Shown piece after piece: positions 11,459-22,940 of a DNA stretch of 64,000 nucleotides. The DNA comes from Papilionanthe hookeriana x Papilionanthe teres. Taxonomy: Eukaryota > Streptophyta > Magnoliopsida > Asparagales > Orchidaceae. Position 1 is the stretch's first letter; each line of letters begins with the position of its first letter. Under the pieces are notes generated by a model, which saw only the letters and a list, made by a program, of their open reading frames with translations, was not told where the DNA came from and made no database searches. Where the stretch lies: positions 103,248,022 through 103,312,021 of the forward strand of contig CM040428.1 in assembly GCA_022702705.1 (NCBI GenBank), given 5' to 3'. The translations under genes and the position numbers were made by a program.

Positions 11459-11473
11459 AAATACCCCAAACTT
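11459..11473 (-). other. Polypurine tract, copy III
   Basis: On the minus strand, AAGTTTGGGGTATTT directly precedes the 3' LTR. AAGTTTGGGG-type tracts prime plus-strand DNA synthesis in Athila elements. Confidence 0.6.
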
Positions 11474-12845
11474 AAAATGTTACTTGTGACAGTTAATCTC
11501 ATAGAATATTTTAGCATGCAAATTATGTAATGAGTTTCTTAAGAAGATAACAAAATTTTATTCTGGAAATGGAATAGTCCAATTTAGAAAAAAAAATGCA
11601 GTAATTAAAATCAACTTAAAGTTTAGAAAGTTCTTAAGTAAAGAAAAATGACAAATATAAGTCTCTATCTATTTCAGAAATATTTGTAGATTCTTCAAAA
11701 TATAGGATCCAAACATTTATTTTTCTCACTTAAAAATCTTTATTTGAAAAATAATTTTACTTACTATATTATAACTTTAAGCTTTAGATTTTCTCTGAAC
11801 TTATATCTTAAACTTTAGGTATGAAACCAATTTTTGATTAGGCCCTTAAATCCTCTAGCTTCTCCTCCCTTTTCATATACTATTTTTCACTTTTTCTCTT
11901 TTTTTTATTTTTATTTTTAAAAAAAGGCAAGGATTACTATATCTGGATAGGCCTTTAATGATTTTGAATTTCACCCTTTCATTTAAAATAAAGGTCAGAG
12001 ATATATATCTTTCACTTAAAAATCATAATAATAGTATTTGAAAATTACTCTTCAATAAAAGAAATTTAAGCTTTGAAGAATAAAAGTTAAATCTTCTATT
12101 TATCCAAAAATACAAAACTTCTTACTAAAGATAGTTTAACTTTATTTAACACATCCTCATTAAGAAAATTTTAACATTAAGTTTTTTCATGATTACTGTA
12201 AAATTTAACTAAATTCTTTTATTCATTTCTATATTCAAAATTTTGTTCCCCTAATATAACTTCATGTACATAATTGTTCTCAATCAAAAATAAGATTTAT
12301 TTTTAAGTATTCTTGAGAATCAAATAAAATTTTAGGTTTTTGAAAATCTTTGTTTTTAAGATTCCCCCCAAAACTTAAATTTTTAGTTAAGATAAAACAT
12401 GTAAGCATAAGAAATGATATATGGGTGAGAAATAAAAACTGACATATCATGCTTGCAGGAATTTTTAATATCCTAATATGCAAGTATAACAATTTAAATA
12501 ACAGAAGTAAAATGAAATCAAATTTAGTTTTTTTTTTTCAAAACAAAATATATATTTTTTAATAATAAGAAAAGTAAAAATTTCAGATAATAGATGATAG
12601 TGGAAATTGAAAAATTTTAAACATGTAGTTTCCAAAGTAGAAGTTCCTGATAGTGGTTTATAATCTCCTAACTGTTTTTGAATTAAAGTACACACTACTA
12701 AAAACTCTGACATAACATACACATAAAAACATTTTCTATTACACACCATCACAAAGCAACATATAAATCAACAATAAAACAACAACAATACTTGAATATG
12801 CATAATAGATAAATAGTACAACTACAATCTACATACTATCAAGGT
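11474..12845 (-). other. Long 3' non-coding region of copy III
   Basis: This is about 1.4 kb of AT-rich DNA between accessory ORFb and the polypurine tract, with no convincing coding frame. Two islands are shared with copy IV in the same order: around 11827-11843 (CCAATTTTTGATTAGGC) and 11931-11975 (GATTACTATATCTGGATAG and its continuation). A pyrimidine-rich tract lies between them on the plus strand. Conservation between diverged families suggests a cis-acting RNA or DNA function. Confidence 0.55.
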
Positions 12846-14091
12846 TCACACCACAACACAATTATCAAACAAAATACTAGATAAATTACACGTAACACAG
12901 CATAACAACATAATAACTAAAACAAAAAACATACATCTACTCTTCATCCTCACATCATCATCATCTTGCTCGTTCCAATCCCTGGATGGCACATATGGTA
13001 TGTAGAATGGATGAGGGAGCATCTCAGCACTCTGATCACCTCTAATCAGTCTATCCAAATATTGCTGATAATTCTCCTCATATACCTCATGTTTTATAAT
13101 ATATCTCTCCACATTATCCAGCTTATCATCCATATCTTTCATATGCTCTCGAGTAAGACTCACTTTTTCAAAAACTTTCTTAATAAACTAGTCTGTGAAT
13201 CAGTAGATGACAAAGCACGTGAAGTAGTAGCACGAGAAATAGATGCAGCAGAAGTAGAAGCATTAGAAGCCCTACCAAATCCTCCTTTCCAACCAAACTC
13301 TGAATGTACAGTGTAAGCACTAACATTTACACTGGTAATTGGTCTCAATGGCTAAAGTACCTCTTCCCAGGTTTCAAACTTCACTCCAAATCGTTCACAT
13401 AGTGAATGAATCAAGGAAGGAAATCGTATACCTGCAGTCGTGGTTGATCTAGCACAGTTCAAAACATAATAAAAAATTATACCTCCAATGTCAATAGGCT
13501 TCCCTTGCTGAATACAATGGTTCAACACAGCTCTTTCTCTCGTTACTTCACTAGTATGACTCGAAGGTAACAACTTAGATGAGATAAAATAATACCATGC
13601 CTTATAAATTGCATTCAATTTGGAAGCAGGAAAGTTCACTCTTCTATCATTTTTTATTTTCCATAATCCTCTTCCATTAGTCAGAAATTCCATGATCTCA
13701 TCTAATTCCCCTTTCGAAGGATGATAGTTAGAACAGAACATGTCAAGAGGTAGTCCATAAAAAGTATTGATTGCACCAGAAGAAAAGTTGACCTCATGCC
13801 TCCTAACCATCACTTGATTTTCTTCTGCATTAGGTAAATTTGCATAAAATTCTCTAACCACAGAAAAACCAGCAATAGCAGAGAAGCAACAGTGGAGAAG
13901 CAACAATAATTCTCCCAGTTTCTTCTAGCAATCATATCTTTAATCACCTCTCTTGGCTTACTAAACACACGCTCAGGAATCAACTTATGTGATTGCAATG
14001 CATCGACGTATCGTTCCTCAACCCTCATACTAACAAATTTGTCAGAATCAAACTTCGTCTTTTCTCATGCACGCTTTGACTTTGGAGCCAT
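12846..14091 (-). pseudogene. Accessory ORFb: 'putative plant transposon protein' (copy III)
   Basis: This ORF sits where Athila elements carry an env-like gene. ATG at 14091 starts MAPKSKRA, followed by a stop (TGA, explained by CGA to TGA). The domain core then reads through VVREFYANLPNAEE, VNFSSGAINTFYGLP, VNFPASKLNAIYKAWYYF, LLPSSHTSEVTRERAVL, KPIDIGGIIF and FPSLIHSLCERFGVKFETWEE, all in one 184-codon frame (13906-13352). A Ser/Thr-rich stretch, a coiled coil (about 13060-13160) and an acidic tail with a DDDD run follow. There is a frameshift near 13900. The domain matches what databases call the putative plant transposon protein; its function is unknown. No transmembrane segment is obvious, so an envelope role is doubtful. 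Confidence 0.75.
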
Positions 14092-14949
14092 CTCTAAAAA
14101 TTCATGAAAGATTCACCATAAATTCCAAAATCAAACTAAACTTGCTAAATTATCTTCTAAAAGATATTTTCACTAAATCCAAGAAATTTCTCAAGTTTTT
14201 CCTCAAATTTTCACCATGAATAGTGATTTTAAGATTTTCCATAATGTACTCAAAATACATGGTGGAAATAAAAAATTTTACTTAGGAATAGTGCTCTTAC
14301 CTCAAGGAAACCAAATCTAACAATTTTTGTTGAGATCGGCACTTAAATGATCCACAATATTATGCCCTAGGCACCTCTTTCGCGGTAAACTGATGGTTGA
14401 AGACGATGGGGTGGTTGAAAATGGCAATTTTTGGGTTTTTAACTTTTGGGAATCAATTTTTGCAAACTGGTGCCTAAGCGCGAACTCTCGAAGCTTAGCC
14501 GCGAAATCTGGTGCTTAAGCGCTGGCACTCTGGCGCTTAGCCGCCAATACCCAAGTTTTCGTAATTATGTTATATGCACTAAATCACTTTGTTAATTACC
14601 CTTAATTAGTCCAGAATAATTAGTTCTCCCCACATGAATCTTCTAATACTCCAAATCAAAATTTAATATCCATTGATTCCACACAAATTTAACACAAAAA
14701 CAAACTTATATTAAAACAAACATAACACTTAATACAATAGTAGAATTTCTATCCAAACATAATGGTTGAAATTCTCTAAATAAAAGAGACATTAATCTCA
14801 AACTGATAAGTATACATCTCTATGATGTAACTATCACATCATCAGGTATAGTTAATATTTAAATAAAAACACTAAACACACCAAACATAACACACAAGAA
14901 CACTAAACATAACACATAAGAACACTACACAAATAGAAACAAAACACTC
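14092..14949 (-). other. Spacer between ORFa and ORFb (copy III)
   Basis: Non-coding AT-rich DNA. It contains a doubled GC-rich block at 14474-14551 with TTAGCCGC and CTTAGCCGCC cores, about 380 bp upstream of ORFb. I see no other gene in it. Confidence 0.5.
14474..14551. promoter_or_regulatory. GC-rich near-palindromes upstream of ORFb (copy III)
   Basis: Two successive inverted pairs: GCCTAAGCGCGAA with AAGCTTAGCCGCG, then GTGCTTAAGCGCTGG with GGCGCTTAGCCGCC. The cores match the LTR palindromes. Confidence 0.5.
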
Positions 14950-15354
14950 TTAATTCCATTCTCCATTAGGCGGAATGTATCCAGGACCACTATTATTCTC
15001 ATTTGACCCTTCTGGAATATAAATTTGATAGAACAGGCGATAATTGTTCATTCTTACATCATCTTCTTCAATCCATTTGTTCTTCACAAACATCGCCTTA
15101 TGTATTTCTTCCACGTACCTTGAATGATTTAATTGCATCTTGAGTTGTCATCCCATGTGCTCCAAATGTAGCTTACTTTCAAGGATTTTTGCTTCCATTG
15201 AAGTCACTCGGGCTTCAATTTTTGCAATCATTTCTGCAATACCTTGAATACTAACAGCGAGATATCCATTAAATAACTCTTTAGCACTATCACTAATGAA
15301 CTTACTTTTGTTAGAATCTTGCTTCTTCTTCATCTCATTCTCCCAGGAAGACAT
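14950..15354 (-). pseudogene. Accessory ORFa: small coiled-coil protein (copy III)
   Basis: About 135 codons from ATG 15354 (MSSWENEMKKKQDSNKSK) to the stop at 14950, interrupted by stops near 15145. The middle (IAEMIAKIEARVTSMEAKI) is heptad-like and probably a coiled coil. KNKWIEEDDVRMNNY near the end is matched by KNKWIDEKTVANF in copy IV's ORFa, so this is a real gene shared by two families. The function is unknown. The coiled coil followed by a charged tail resembles the C-terminus of ORFb, so it may be a shortened ORFb paralogue. Confidence 0.6.
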
Positions 15355-15431
15355 GATGCACTCAAAATTCTCTTCTTAAGACTTCAAAAATGAAAATAGG
15401 ACTTGGGGCAAGTGTTTCTCTTAATTCAGGT

Positions 15432-15441
15432 CCTTTTTATA
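15432..15441 (-). promoter_or_regulatory. TATA-like box upstream of ORFa (copy III)
   Basis: CTATAAAAAG on the minus strand lies about 80 nt before the ORFa start and about 120 nt after a GC-rich palindrome, the same arrangement as in the LTR promoter. Copy IV has TATAAATT in the matching place (35745-35752). Internal promoter activity is inference. Confidence 0.35.
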
Positions 15442-15555
15442 GACTTGTGAAATGCTAGAATATTCCCAAGACGTTTAGAAACTCCAAAATAACTCCCAAA
15501 ACTTCTCCCCCACGATCTAGGCTTCTAGATCCACATTTTCACGTTTTTTATAACT

Positions 15556-15599
15556 GCAGCGCCTAAGCGCCAACTAGTCGGCGCTTAGCCGCCAGTGCA
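15556..15599. promoter_or_regulatory. GC-rich near-palindrome upstream of ORFa (copy III)
   Basis: GCGCCTAAGCGCC and GGCGCTTAGCCGCC form inverted arms around AACTAGTC, ending CCAGTGC. This is the cleanest copy of the module outside the LTRs. Confidence 0.5.
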
Positions 15600-15785
15600 C
15601 AATTTAGCACAAGTCTGCTAAGTGTCCAAATATTCATTCTGACTTCTCTAAATCATCAATTAAGGTCAAATAAACTCTACTTAAGTTTAAAAACTCCAAA
15701 TTACTACCACTAAAGACATAAAAACAAACCAAACAAAGCAAACAAAACACACAAAATAAACATAAAGCAAAGCACACCGATAAAT

Positions 15786-15833
15786 ATAGGTTGCCTCCCA
15801 CAAAGCGCTTGTTTTAACGTCTTCAACCTGACA
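15786..15833 (-). other. Conserved post-integrase module (copy III)
   Basis: On the minus strand, GACGTTAAAACAAGCGCTT is followed by TGTGGGAGGCAACCTATA. The same block follows integrase in copy II (27161-27215) and copy IV (36048-36095). It contains the self-complementary octamer AAGCGCTT. It is non-coding; see the findings. Confidence 0.6.
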
Positions 15834-15893
15834 TACCCAGAACTCATTCAGAATGACCCAACATCAAATTCTCATCAGATTTAGATTTATTGA

Positions 15894-17313
15894 CTAAAAA
15901 TATGGTTTTAGTCTATGTCCGTTAACTTTAAATGTTTTTCCAGTCTTAGGATCTTGAATATCTACAGCTCCAAAAGAATAAACTTTTATCACAATAAATG
16001 GACCCATCCACCTGGACTTAAGTTTTCCAGAAAATATTCTCAATCTAGCATTATACAGCCAAACTTATTATCCTGGTTCAAGATTTTTGGTAAGAATCTT
16101 CTGATCATGCCATAACTTCATCTTCTCCTTATAAATCTTAGTATTTTCATAAGATTCATTCCTTATTCCTTCAAGCTCATTTAATTGCAATAATCTCTTT
16201 TCAGCAGCATCTTTCAAATTATAATTGAACTCCTTAATAGCCCAATATGCTTTATGCTCAAGTTCAAAAGGTAAATGATAAGCTTTTCTAAAAATTAGCT
16301 TATATAGGGACATTCCTATAGGTGTTTTGTAAGCAGTCCTATAGGCCTACAAAGCATAATCCAGTTTAATTGACCAATCCTTTCTATTTTGATTAACAGT
16401 TTTTTCCAATATTCTTTTAATTTCATGATTGGATAATTCAAATAAATCACTTATCTGCGGATGTTAAGCAGTAGCAATGCGATGTTTAATATGATATTTC
16501 TTTGCTAACTTCGCAATAATCACATTTCTAAAATGACTTCTCCCATCAGTTATGATTACTCTTGGTATTCCAAATCTGCAAAATATATTCTTTTCTAAAA
16601 ACTTTGCAACACTTTGAGCATCACATCGAGGTAAAGCAATAGCTTTAATCCATTTGGAAACATAGTCTACTGCTATTAAAATATAAACATTTCCGAAAGA
16701 TGGTGTAAATGGTCCCATAAAATCTAGTCTCCAAACATCAAATATTTCAACTTCCAACATATAATTGAGGGGCATCTCATTTCTTCTAGAAATATTGCCT
16801 ACACGCTGACATCTATCACAATTTTTAATATAAACATTCACATCCTTAAAAACTGTAGGCCAATAAAATCCTGATTGTAATATTTTATATGCAGTTTTAT
16901 CACTTCCAAAATGTCCCCCCATAATCAGAATCATGAAATTTTTGAATAATTTCATAAGTCTCTTCCAAAGGTACACATCTTCGAATTATAAGATCCTTTC
17001 CTTGTTTATATAAAAATGGGTCATCCCAAAAATAAGTCTTAGCATCAGACAGAAATTTCTTCTTTTCATGATATGTCAAACCATAGGGTATAATATTACT
17101 CACAATAAAGTATACTATGTCTGCATACCACAGAACATGCCATTCTTTAACAGTGAACAATTCTTCATCAGGAAAATGTTCATTAATTTCTTTAATATCA
17201 CAGAGATATTTTTCAATTTCAAGCCTGGACAAATGATCAGTAATTTGATTATCAGAACCCTTCCTATCTACTATCTCAAAATCAAATTCTTGCAAAAGAA
17301 GAATCCATCTTAT
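15894..17313 (-). pseudogene. Integrase (copy III), near full length
   Basis: The integrase would insert element cDNA into host DNA. In order: the RNase H/INT linker DRKGSDNQITDHLSRLE, the HHCC region (GGHFGSDKTAY and CDRCQRVGNISRRN), catalytic Asp in WRLDFMGPF (about 16720), catalytic Asp in IITDGRSHF (about 16555), catalytic Glu in FELSNHEIKR (about 16420), then the GPFIV region and KTGKTFKVNGHRLKPYF, ending TAG at 15896-15894. There is a frameshift near 16920 within the zinc region and stops near 16470, 16350 and 16075. The active-site residues are kept although the gene is broken. No chromodomain is seen, as usual for Athila. Confidence 0.87.
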
Positions 17314-17620
17314 TAGTCTCGGTTTTGCATCATTTTTCTTCATTAAGTATTTAATAGCAGAATGATCAGCATACACAAGACATTTAGTTCTAATTAAATA
17401 TGATCAAAATCTATCAAAAATAAATACTATAGCTAATAACTCTTTCTCAGTAGTGGTATAATTAATTTGAGCTTCATTAAGAGTTTTACTAGCATAATAA
17501 ATTACTTTGAAAATTTTATCTTATTTCTGACCGAAAACAGCTCCAATAGCATAATCACTAGCATCACACATTAATTCAAAAGTTTTTCCCAATTTGGTGA
17601 CTTTATTACAGGTGCAGTGA
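17314..17620 (-). pseudogene. RNase H domain (copy III)
   Basis: MCDASDYAIGAVFGQ, TEKELLAIVFIFDRF and VYADHSAIKYLM give the Asp, Glu, Asp residues of gypsy RNase H. Stops fall near 17520 and 17400. It lies between RT and integrase in the standard order. Confidence 0.82.
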
Positions 17621-18553
17621 TTAATGTTTCTTTTAATGTTTAAAAGGCTTTACGGCAGTCATCATCAAAATTAAAAATTACATCCTTTTCCAGTAAAAGG
17701 CACAAAGGTTTTATAATTTTTGAAAAATCTTTAATGTAACGCCTGTAGAATCCAGCATGTCCTAAAAAACTTCTAATTCCCCTTACATTGGTTGGGCAAG
17801 GTAAATTAAATATAACTTAAATTTTTGCAGGATCTACCTCCAAACCTTTTTCTGAAATCCGATGTCCCAAAACAATTCCTCCTGCTACCATAAATTGGCA
17901 ATTTTCCTAATAAAGGACCAAATTAGTTTCTTCATAGCATTTTAGAACTTTAGATAAATGTTCTAAACATGATTCAAATGAAATCCCAAACACTGAAAAG
18001 TCATCCATACAAACTTCAATCCCTTTTTCAATTAAATCACAAAAAATAGCCATCATACATCTCTGAAATGTAGCAGGGGCATTACATAAACTAAAGGGTA
18101 TTCTTCTAAAAGTGGAAAATGATCTTTCCTTGTGGCATGGTTTAATTTTCTATAATTAATGCATATTCACCACCCTGTAACTTGTCTTGTTGGTATCATT
18201 TCATTCTTTTCATTAACAGTCACAGTTACTCCTCCTTTTGTAGGAACACAATGAATAGGACTAACCCATGCACTATCTGAGATAAGGTAGATAATTCCAG
18301 CATCCAACCACTTTAAAATTTCTTTCTTAACAACTTCTTTCATAATAGGATTTAATCTCCTTTGGGGATCAGCCCGCGGTTTGCAATTATCTTCCATAAG
18401 AATTCTGTGCATACAAATTGAAGGACTGATTCCTTTAATATCAGCAATTGTCCATCCAAAGGCTTTCTTGTGCTTCTTCAGAATTTCAAGCAAACTCTCT
18501 TCTTCTTTTTCAGTTAATTGAGAGGAAATTATAACAGGCAAGGTTGAGGATTC
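17621..18553 (-). pseudogene. Reverse transcriptase (copy III) with internal deletion
   Basis: The N-terminal part is one open frame (18541-18167): ILKKHKKAFGWTIADIKGIS, KWLDAGIIYLISDSAWVSPI and VTVNEKNEMIPTRQVTGW. ICINYRKLN and KDHFPL follow. The sequence then jumps directly to FSLCNAPATFQRCMMAIF near 18110, so about 50-60 codons are missing. These hold the FLDQMLDRL...FLDGYTGYHQI...TFAF segment present in copies I and II, including an invariant catalytic-site aspartate. The MDDFSVFG box (about 18000) and FLGHAGFYRRYIKDF (about 17740) remain. The copy cannot have encoded active RT in this state. Confidence 0.87.
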
Positions 18554-19434
18554 ACCTAGAAAGCATACTTCAAATGATCAGGAAGCATTTTTAACTCAAG
18601 TTCAGGAGGTTTTTCAATTGATGGACCATAAGATTTATCTTTTTCCTTCATATCCAACAATTCAAAATTTTCACGAACATACTTTAAATCTTCCTCTTGA
18701 AAATCTTCAGAATTAAATAAATCATCTTCTTGCTTATATTCAAATTCTTCTCTTTCAGCTTTCTCTTCATAAATTGATTTTAAATGACATTCACTTAAAT
18801 ATTCAATAACATCCATCCTATAACACTCATCTTCTTTACCTCTAGCAGGATATTTCATCAATTTTGAAATATTAAATGTGACAGTCTGATCATTAACCCT
18901 CATCGTTAATTCCCCTTTTTTCACATCTATCATGGCTCTGCCTATAGCTAGAAAAGGTCTCCCCAAAATTATGGGTATCTCTTTATCTTCCTCCATATCT
19001 AACACAATGAAATCCACAGGAAATATAAATTGATCCACTTTTACCAAAACATCTTCTATAACTCCTTTAGGATATGTGATCTAACGATCTGCTAATTACA
19101 GAGTTACAGTAGTTGGGGTTATTTCTCCTAGTCCTAGTCTTTTGAATATTGATAGAGGCATAAGGTTAATGCTTGCACCCAAATCACATAAAGCTTTTCC
19201 ACATAATCTTTCTCCTATTGCCCATGGAATTGTGAAACTACCAGGATCTTTAAGTTTTTCTGGAAGCTTTTTCTGAATTATCGCACTACACTCCTCACTA
19301 AGTGCAACAGTCTCATTTTCTTCAAACTTCCTCTTTTTATTAAGAATATCCTTCATAAATTTTGCATAGCTTGGCATTTGTTCTAGGTCTTCAGCAAATG
19401 GAATATTAATTGTAAGCTTCTTTAATATTTCCAA
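18554..19434 (-). pseudogene. Aspartic protease region (copy III)
   Basis: KALCDLGASINLMPLSIFKR (about 19195-19140) carries the active-site Asp in the Athila form DLGAS. After one in-frame stop near 19083 the frame continues with VDQFIFPVDFIVLDMEEDKE, ILGRPFLAIGRAMIDVKKGE and a long acidic linker (DLFNSEDFQEEDLKYV) leading to RT. Upstream it is fused to gag through EILKKLTINIPFAEDLEQMP. It is the best-preserved protease of the Athila copies. Confidence 0.83.
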
Positions 19435-21049
19435 GAATTATGAAAATTTCTTATCCAACTTTTGTTGACGAAGTCTCTGAGGAAATGGAGGTGATGGTTT
19501 TTCTAAGTCAACCTTAGGTGGAGAAATAGTTCTTTCAAAACCTTTTGGAGCGTCCTCTTTAGGTCTTTCAATGTCTTCTTTCTCTACTTCAGTTTCTTTT
19601 TGAACTCTACCTTCCAATTCTTTTCCACTTCTCAGTTGAATTGCTTTTACTTTTTCTTTATTCTTTTCTATTGGATTCACTTCAGTATTACTTGGAAGCA
19701 TTCCTTGGAATCTATTACTTAAGGCATTTGCAATTTGTCCCAACTGATTTTCAATATTTTTGATGGTTGCTTCTTGAATTTGTAATTGATTTCCCATATG
19801 TGATACTACTTCTTCCATAGACAACTGCTTCTCCTTATTTTGTAATGCATTGTTATAACCTGAAGGATAAGTTAATCTATTATTATTATTACCTTGATTG
19901 TTCCAATTCCCCAATGGGTTTACTTGGGTGTTCCCCCCATTTTTGATTAACACCACCCTGATTATTGTTACTCCAGTTAAAATTTGGATGATTCTTCCAA
20001 CCTGGGTTATAATAATTGGAATATTGATTATAGCATTCACATTTTCTGGTGAAGAGTAAGAATCAACCATTTTGCCTAACGAATTTTCTTTAATCATGAG
20101 ATTTGGCTGAGAAAAATTCATCCCAAATTAGTCTATCTTTCTTGATACAGTAGCAACTTGATTTGCTAACATTGTAAAAGCATCATTTTAATAAAGACTG
20201 GCTACTTTTTTAGGATTTAACCTTTCAGAAGGCCACTGAAAATTATTAATAGCCATTTCTTCAATTAAACATAAGCATCAGAAAATGGTTTAGACATTAA
20301 TGATCCACCAGCAGTAGCATCGATGATTGATTTAAGAGATCCAACTAATCTATTATAAAAAGTTTGAATTATTAACCAATCTGGTATCGCATGATGTGGA
20401 CATTTTCTGAAGAGATCTTTAAATCTTTCCCATGCTTCATATATTGATTCCCCTTCAAACTGACAAAAAGATGTTATATCATTTCTCAACATAGCAGTCT
20501 TAGATGGTAGAAAATATTTAGCAAGGAACTTTTGTGATACTTCACCCCAAGTTCTAATTGATCTAGGTGCTAACGAATGTAACCACATTTTAGCTTTATC
20601 CCTTAGTGAGAAAGGAAAAAGTCTAAGTCTAATATCATCATCTGAAACACCATCATATTTAAAAGTAGCACACCACTCTAGAAAATTAGCGATATGCAAA
20701 TTAGGATCTTCAGTTGTTGCTCCCCAAACTGTTTATTAGACACCATTTGGATAATAGCTGGTTTAAGCTCAAAAGAATTAGCAGCTACAGCAGGGTTTTA
20801 AATACTAGCACGAAGTTCATCTACTGTAGGGTTAACATAATCTCTTAAAGTTCTTAATTCTTGATAGATGCCTACATTTTGATTTTGATGATTTGCCATT
20901 TCTTGAATATTTTTATCTTTTTCTGTATTTTTAATTTTTTTGATTTTTCTGATAGTTCTTTCTAATTCAGAATCGTAAGGCACAAGTCCTTCAGAACCTG
21001 AACTACGCATACAACAATAAAACAAAACAAAACACAACACACTAACCAA
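19435..21049 (-). pseudogene. Athila gag (copy III), broken
   Basis: The N-terminus (21049-20798) includes MRSSGSEGLVPYDSELERTI and RTLRDYVNPTVDELRAS. The capsid core (20699-20265) holds SLRDKAKMWLHSLAP, TWGEVSQKFLAKYFLPSKTA and FEGESIYEAWERFKDLFRKC, the usual Retrotrans_gag signature. After two frame changes (near 20710 and 20265) come FGMNFSQPNLM and, from 20060 on, the Asn-rich nucleocapsid-like stretch. VSHMGNQLQIQEATIKNIEN forms a coiled coil, then IQLRSGKELEGRVQKE and a Pro-rich end. A stop-and-shift separates it from PR at about 19436. It packages element RNA in functional relatives. Confidence 0.87.
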
Positions 21050-21112
21050 AACAAAGAAAAGTAAAAAATTTAAAATTTCTTAATTCTCTTTAAAATGCAG
21101 TTTAAATAATTG

Positions 21113-21130
21113 TCCTCGACAACGACGCCA
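21113..21130 (-). other. Primer binding site (tRNA-Asp type), copy III
   Basis: On the minus strand TGGCGTCGTTGTCGAGGA starts six bases after the LTR end at 21137. It has three transitions from the Athila tRNA-Asp-complementary site, all C to T or G to A. Confidence 0.8.
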
Positions 21131-22547
21131 AAAACTTGATCCCCGATAAATGCAACGGAGCCAAAAACTTGGTACCGTCTAGTAAATGCGCTGATGATTT
21201 AAGGTATGAAAATTATGATTTGATAATATGGGATACTACACAAGTATACGTATCGTTTATCAAATAATATAGGACTTTCTCATTAAGCCCCGAGATATCG
21301 AACCCACAGGGACAATATGAAAATCTTTAAAGGAATCAAAAAATTATCTTTTTACTTTCTTTAATTGTTTTTGAAAAAGTATGTCTTGATTTTGAAAAGT
21401 TTCGAAAGTTGATTTGTCTTTTAAAATTTTCTTAATAAAATGTTAAGCAATGAAATTAAAATTATAATAATTAATAACACTGGATGTAAAATGCTATTAA
21501 CTAGAATATCTTTTTCTTTCCTTTTATGAAGTAGTAATAATTCTTAAAGTATTGTTGTGGAAGTATTTAAAGTTGTTGTGACAGATAGAAGCAAATGTGT
21601 TCTTTACCCTTACTTGGTTCTATAAAGAACATAGGTTAATTTGAAATTTTTATTATTTTGAACATGGTTAGACAGGGAAGATACCAGTCTCTCACTCTAG
21701 AATTCCCTCGATTCCCACCACCTGGGGGCTAACTTCTCATAACAAAACTCAAAACTTCAAACCAAATTAGGGGTTTTAGCTCGTCACTCTAAAATCCTCT
21801 AATTTTACTCCCTTTCATAAAAATATCTTCTAATATTACATTCAATTATATGGACTACAATTCTCACCCATATAATTGCATGTGATTCTTACTAACTTTT
21901 ATGAGACTATACCGCATTGGATCTTACGTAATCTTAAAAAATTCTACAACTTAACAGACCAAATTAAGAAGTAAACAAAATTTTCAAAATCAATCTTCAC
22001 AACTTCTTCCAACTTTTAAACACTTATACTTTCCACAACAATTCTTTATAAATTAATTACTTCTCCATTTAAGAAAGAAAAAGATAAAGTAAACTACTCA
22101 GAAAGCATTGGGAAAATAACACATTGATTTGAAATTAAAAAAAAAAGAAAAATAACAAACGAAAGCAAGTATTAATAAAAAGATTAAAAGTAAACACTTA
22201 TCTGAAAATGCTCTCCACAAGACTAAGGAAGTTCCCTTGAAACTTTGACTCTTTGCTAAACTACTCCTCAGAGCAAGTCTCCCAACTGCGATGACTCAAA
22301 ATACAGACTTCAGACTTCAATAAAAACTAAACTAAAAGAAAGAAAAGAAGTGGGAAGAAGAAGACTTCACTCCGACCCATTTCACCTTTCTACTCTCTAC
22401 TCCTACTCTTAATAAAAACTCTTAAAATGCAGTGGAAGAACAATGCAAGTACCCTTCAAAATGCAGTGGAAGAATCTCCTAAAGCCTCTCTTCAAAATGC
22501 AGTGGAAGAGCCTCCTAAAGCCTCCCCTAATCTTTCCTAAGACTCTC

Positions 22548-22555
22548 TTTAAATA
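22548..22555 (-). promoter_or_regulatory. Putative TATA box, right LTR III
   Basis: TATTTAAA on the minus strand at the same place as in the left LTR. As the 5' LTR this would be the active promoter of copy III. Confidence 0.45.
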
Positions 22556-22737
22556 GTAAACCAAAAGGTGCCTTGGTGTCTGTTCAAAATGTGTCCAGAT
22601 TCAATGTATCTACCAAGGAACGCACCCCTTCATTCAAACTTTCCACATAGAGGAAGTTATGGTAGTTATCACCAAGAGTTGCATCCCATCCCCTTTGAAA
22701 TTGGCACCAAATTCATTTGAATTTCGATTTTTAAGTG

Positions 22738-22770
22738 TGGCGGCTAAGCGCCGGCCCAGCGCCAGTGCCA
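22738..22770. promoter_or_regulatory. GC-rich block, one arm deleted (right LTR III)
   Basis: GGCGGCTAAGCGCCGGCCCAG is kept, but the facing CGGCGCTTAGCCTCC arm seen in the left LTR is lost, so the inverted pair no longer forms. Confidence 0.45.
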
Positions 22771-22940
22771 AAATTTTCATTTTTCATTATGTTTGCTCCA
22801 AATTTGATCCAATTTTGCTCCTTTCATCATGACCATCCATTTTCATCATACCTACAAGAAAAACACAAGATACCTTCCCTTAAAGAGCAATATCATTAAA
22901 AATAGATATAAAATGTGCATAAAAATAGGTATAAAAATAC

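Larger units (their letters stand above)
9489..22940 (-). mobile_element. Athila-clade LTR retrotransposon, copy III (near-complete, tandem-type)
   Basis: Read on the minus strand the order is 5' LTR (22940-21137), PBS, gag, PR, RT, RNase H, INT, conserved module, accessory ORFa, accessory ORFb, long non-coding region, polypurine tract, 3' LTR (11458-9631). It then shows a second PBS-like site and gag start (9630-9489), which a normal insertion does not have. In a hand-aligned 330-nt block the two LTRs differ at about six positions. It is the most complete Athila here, but gag is frameshifted and RT has an internal deletion. Confidence 0.88.
21137..22940 (-). repeat. Right (5') LTR of Athila copy III
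   Basis: It aligns with the left LTR throughout, including the GCAGTGGAAGA repeats (about 22430-22510) and the TATA-like box. The outermost few dozen bases (the LTR start in sense direction) are missing, and copy II gag begins at about 22941. No target duplication can therefore be read here. Confidence 0.87.

Noticed and set aside
12846..14091. Retroviral-type envelope gene in Athila copy III
   Set aside because: The position fits, but no signal peptide, fusion peptide or transmembrane helix is evident. The sequence matches the plant transposon protein core instead.
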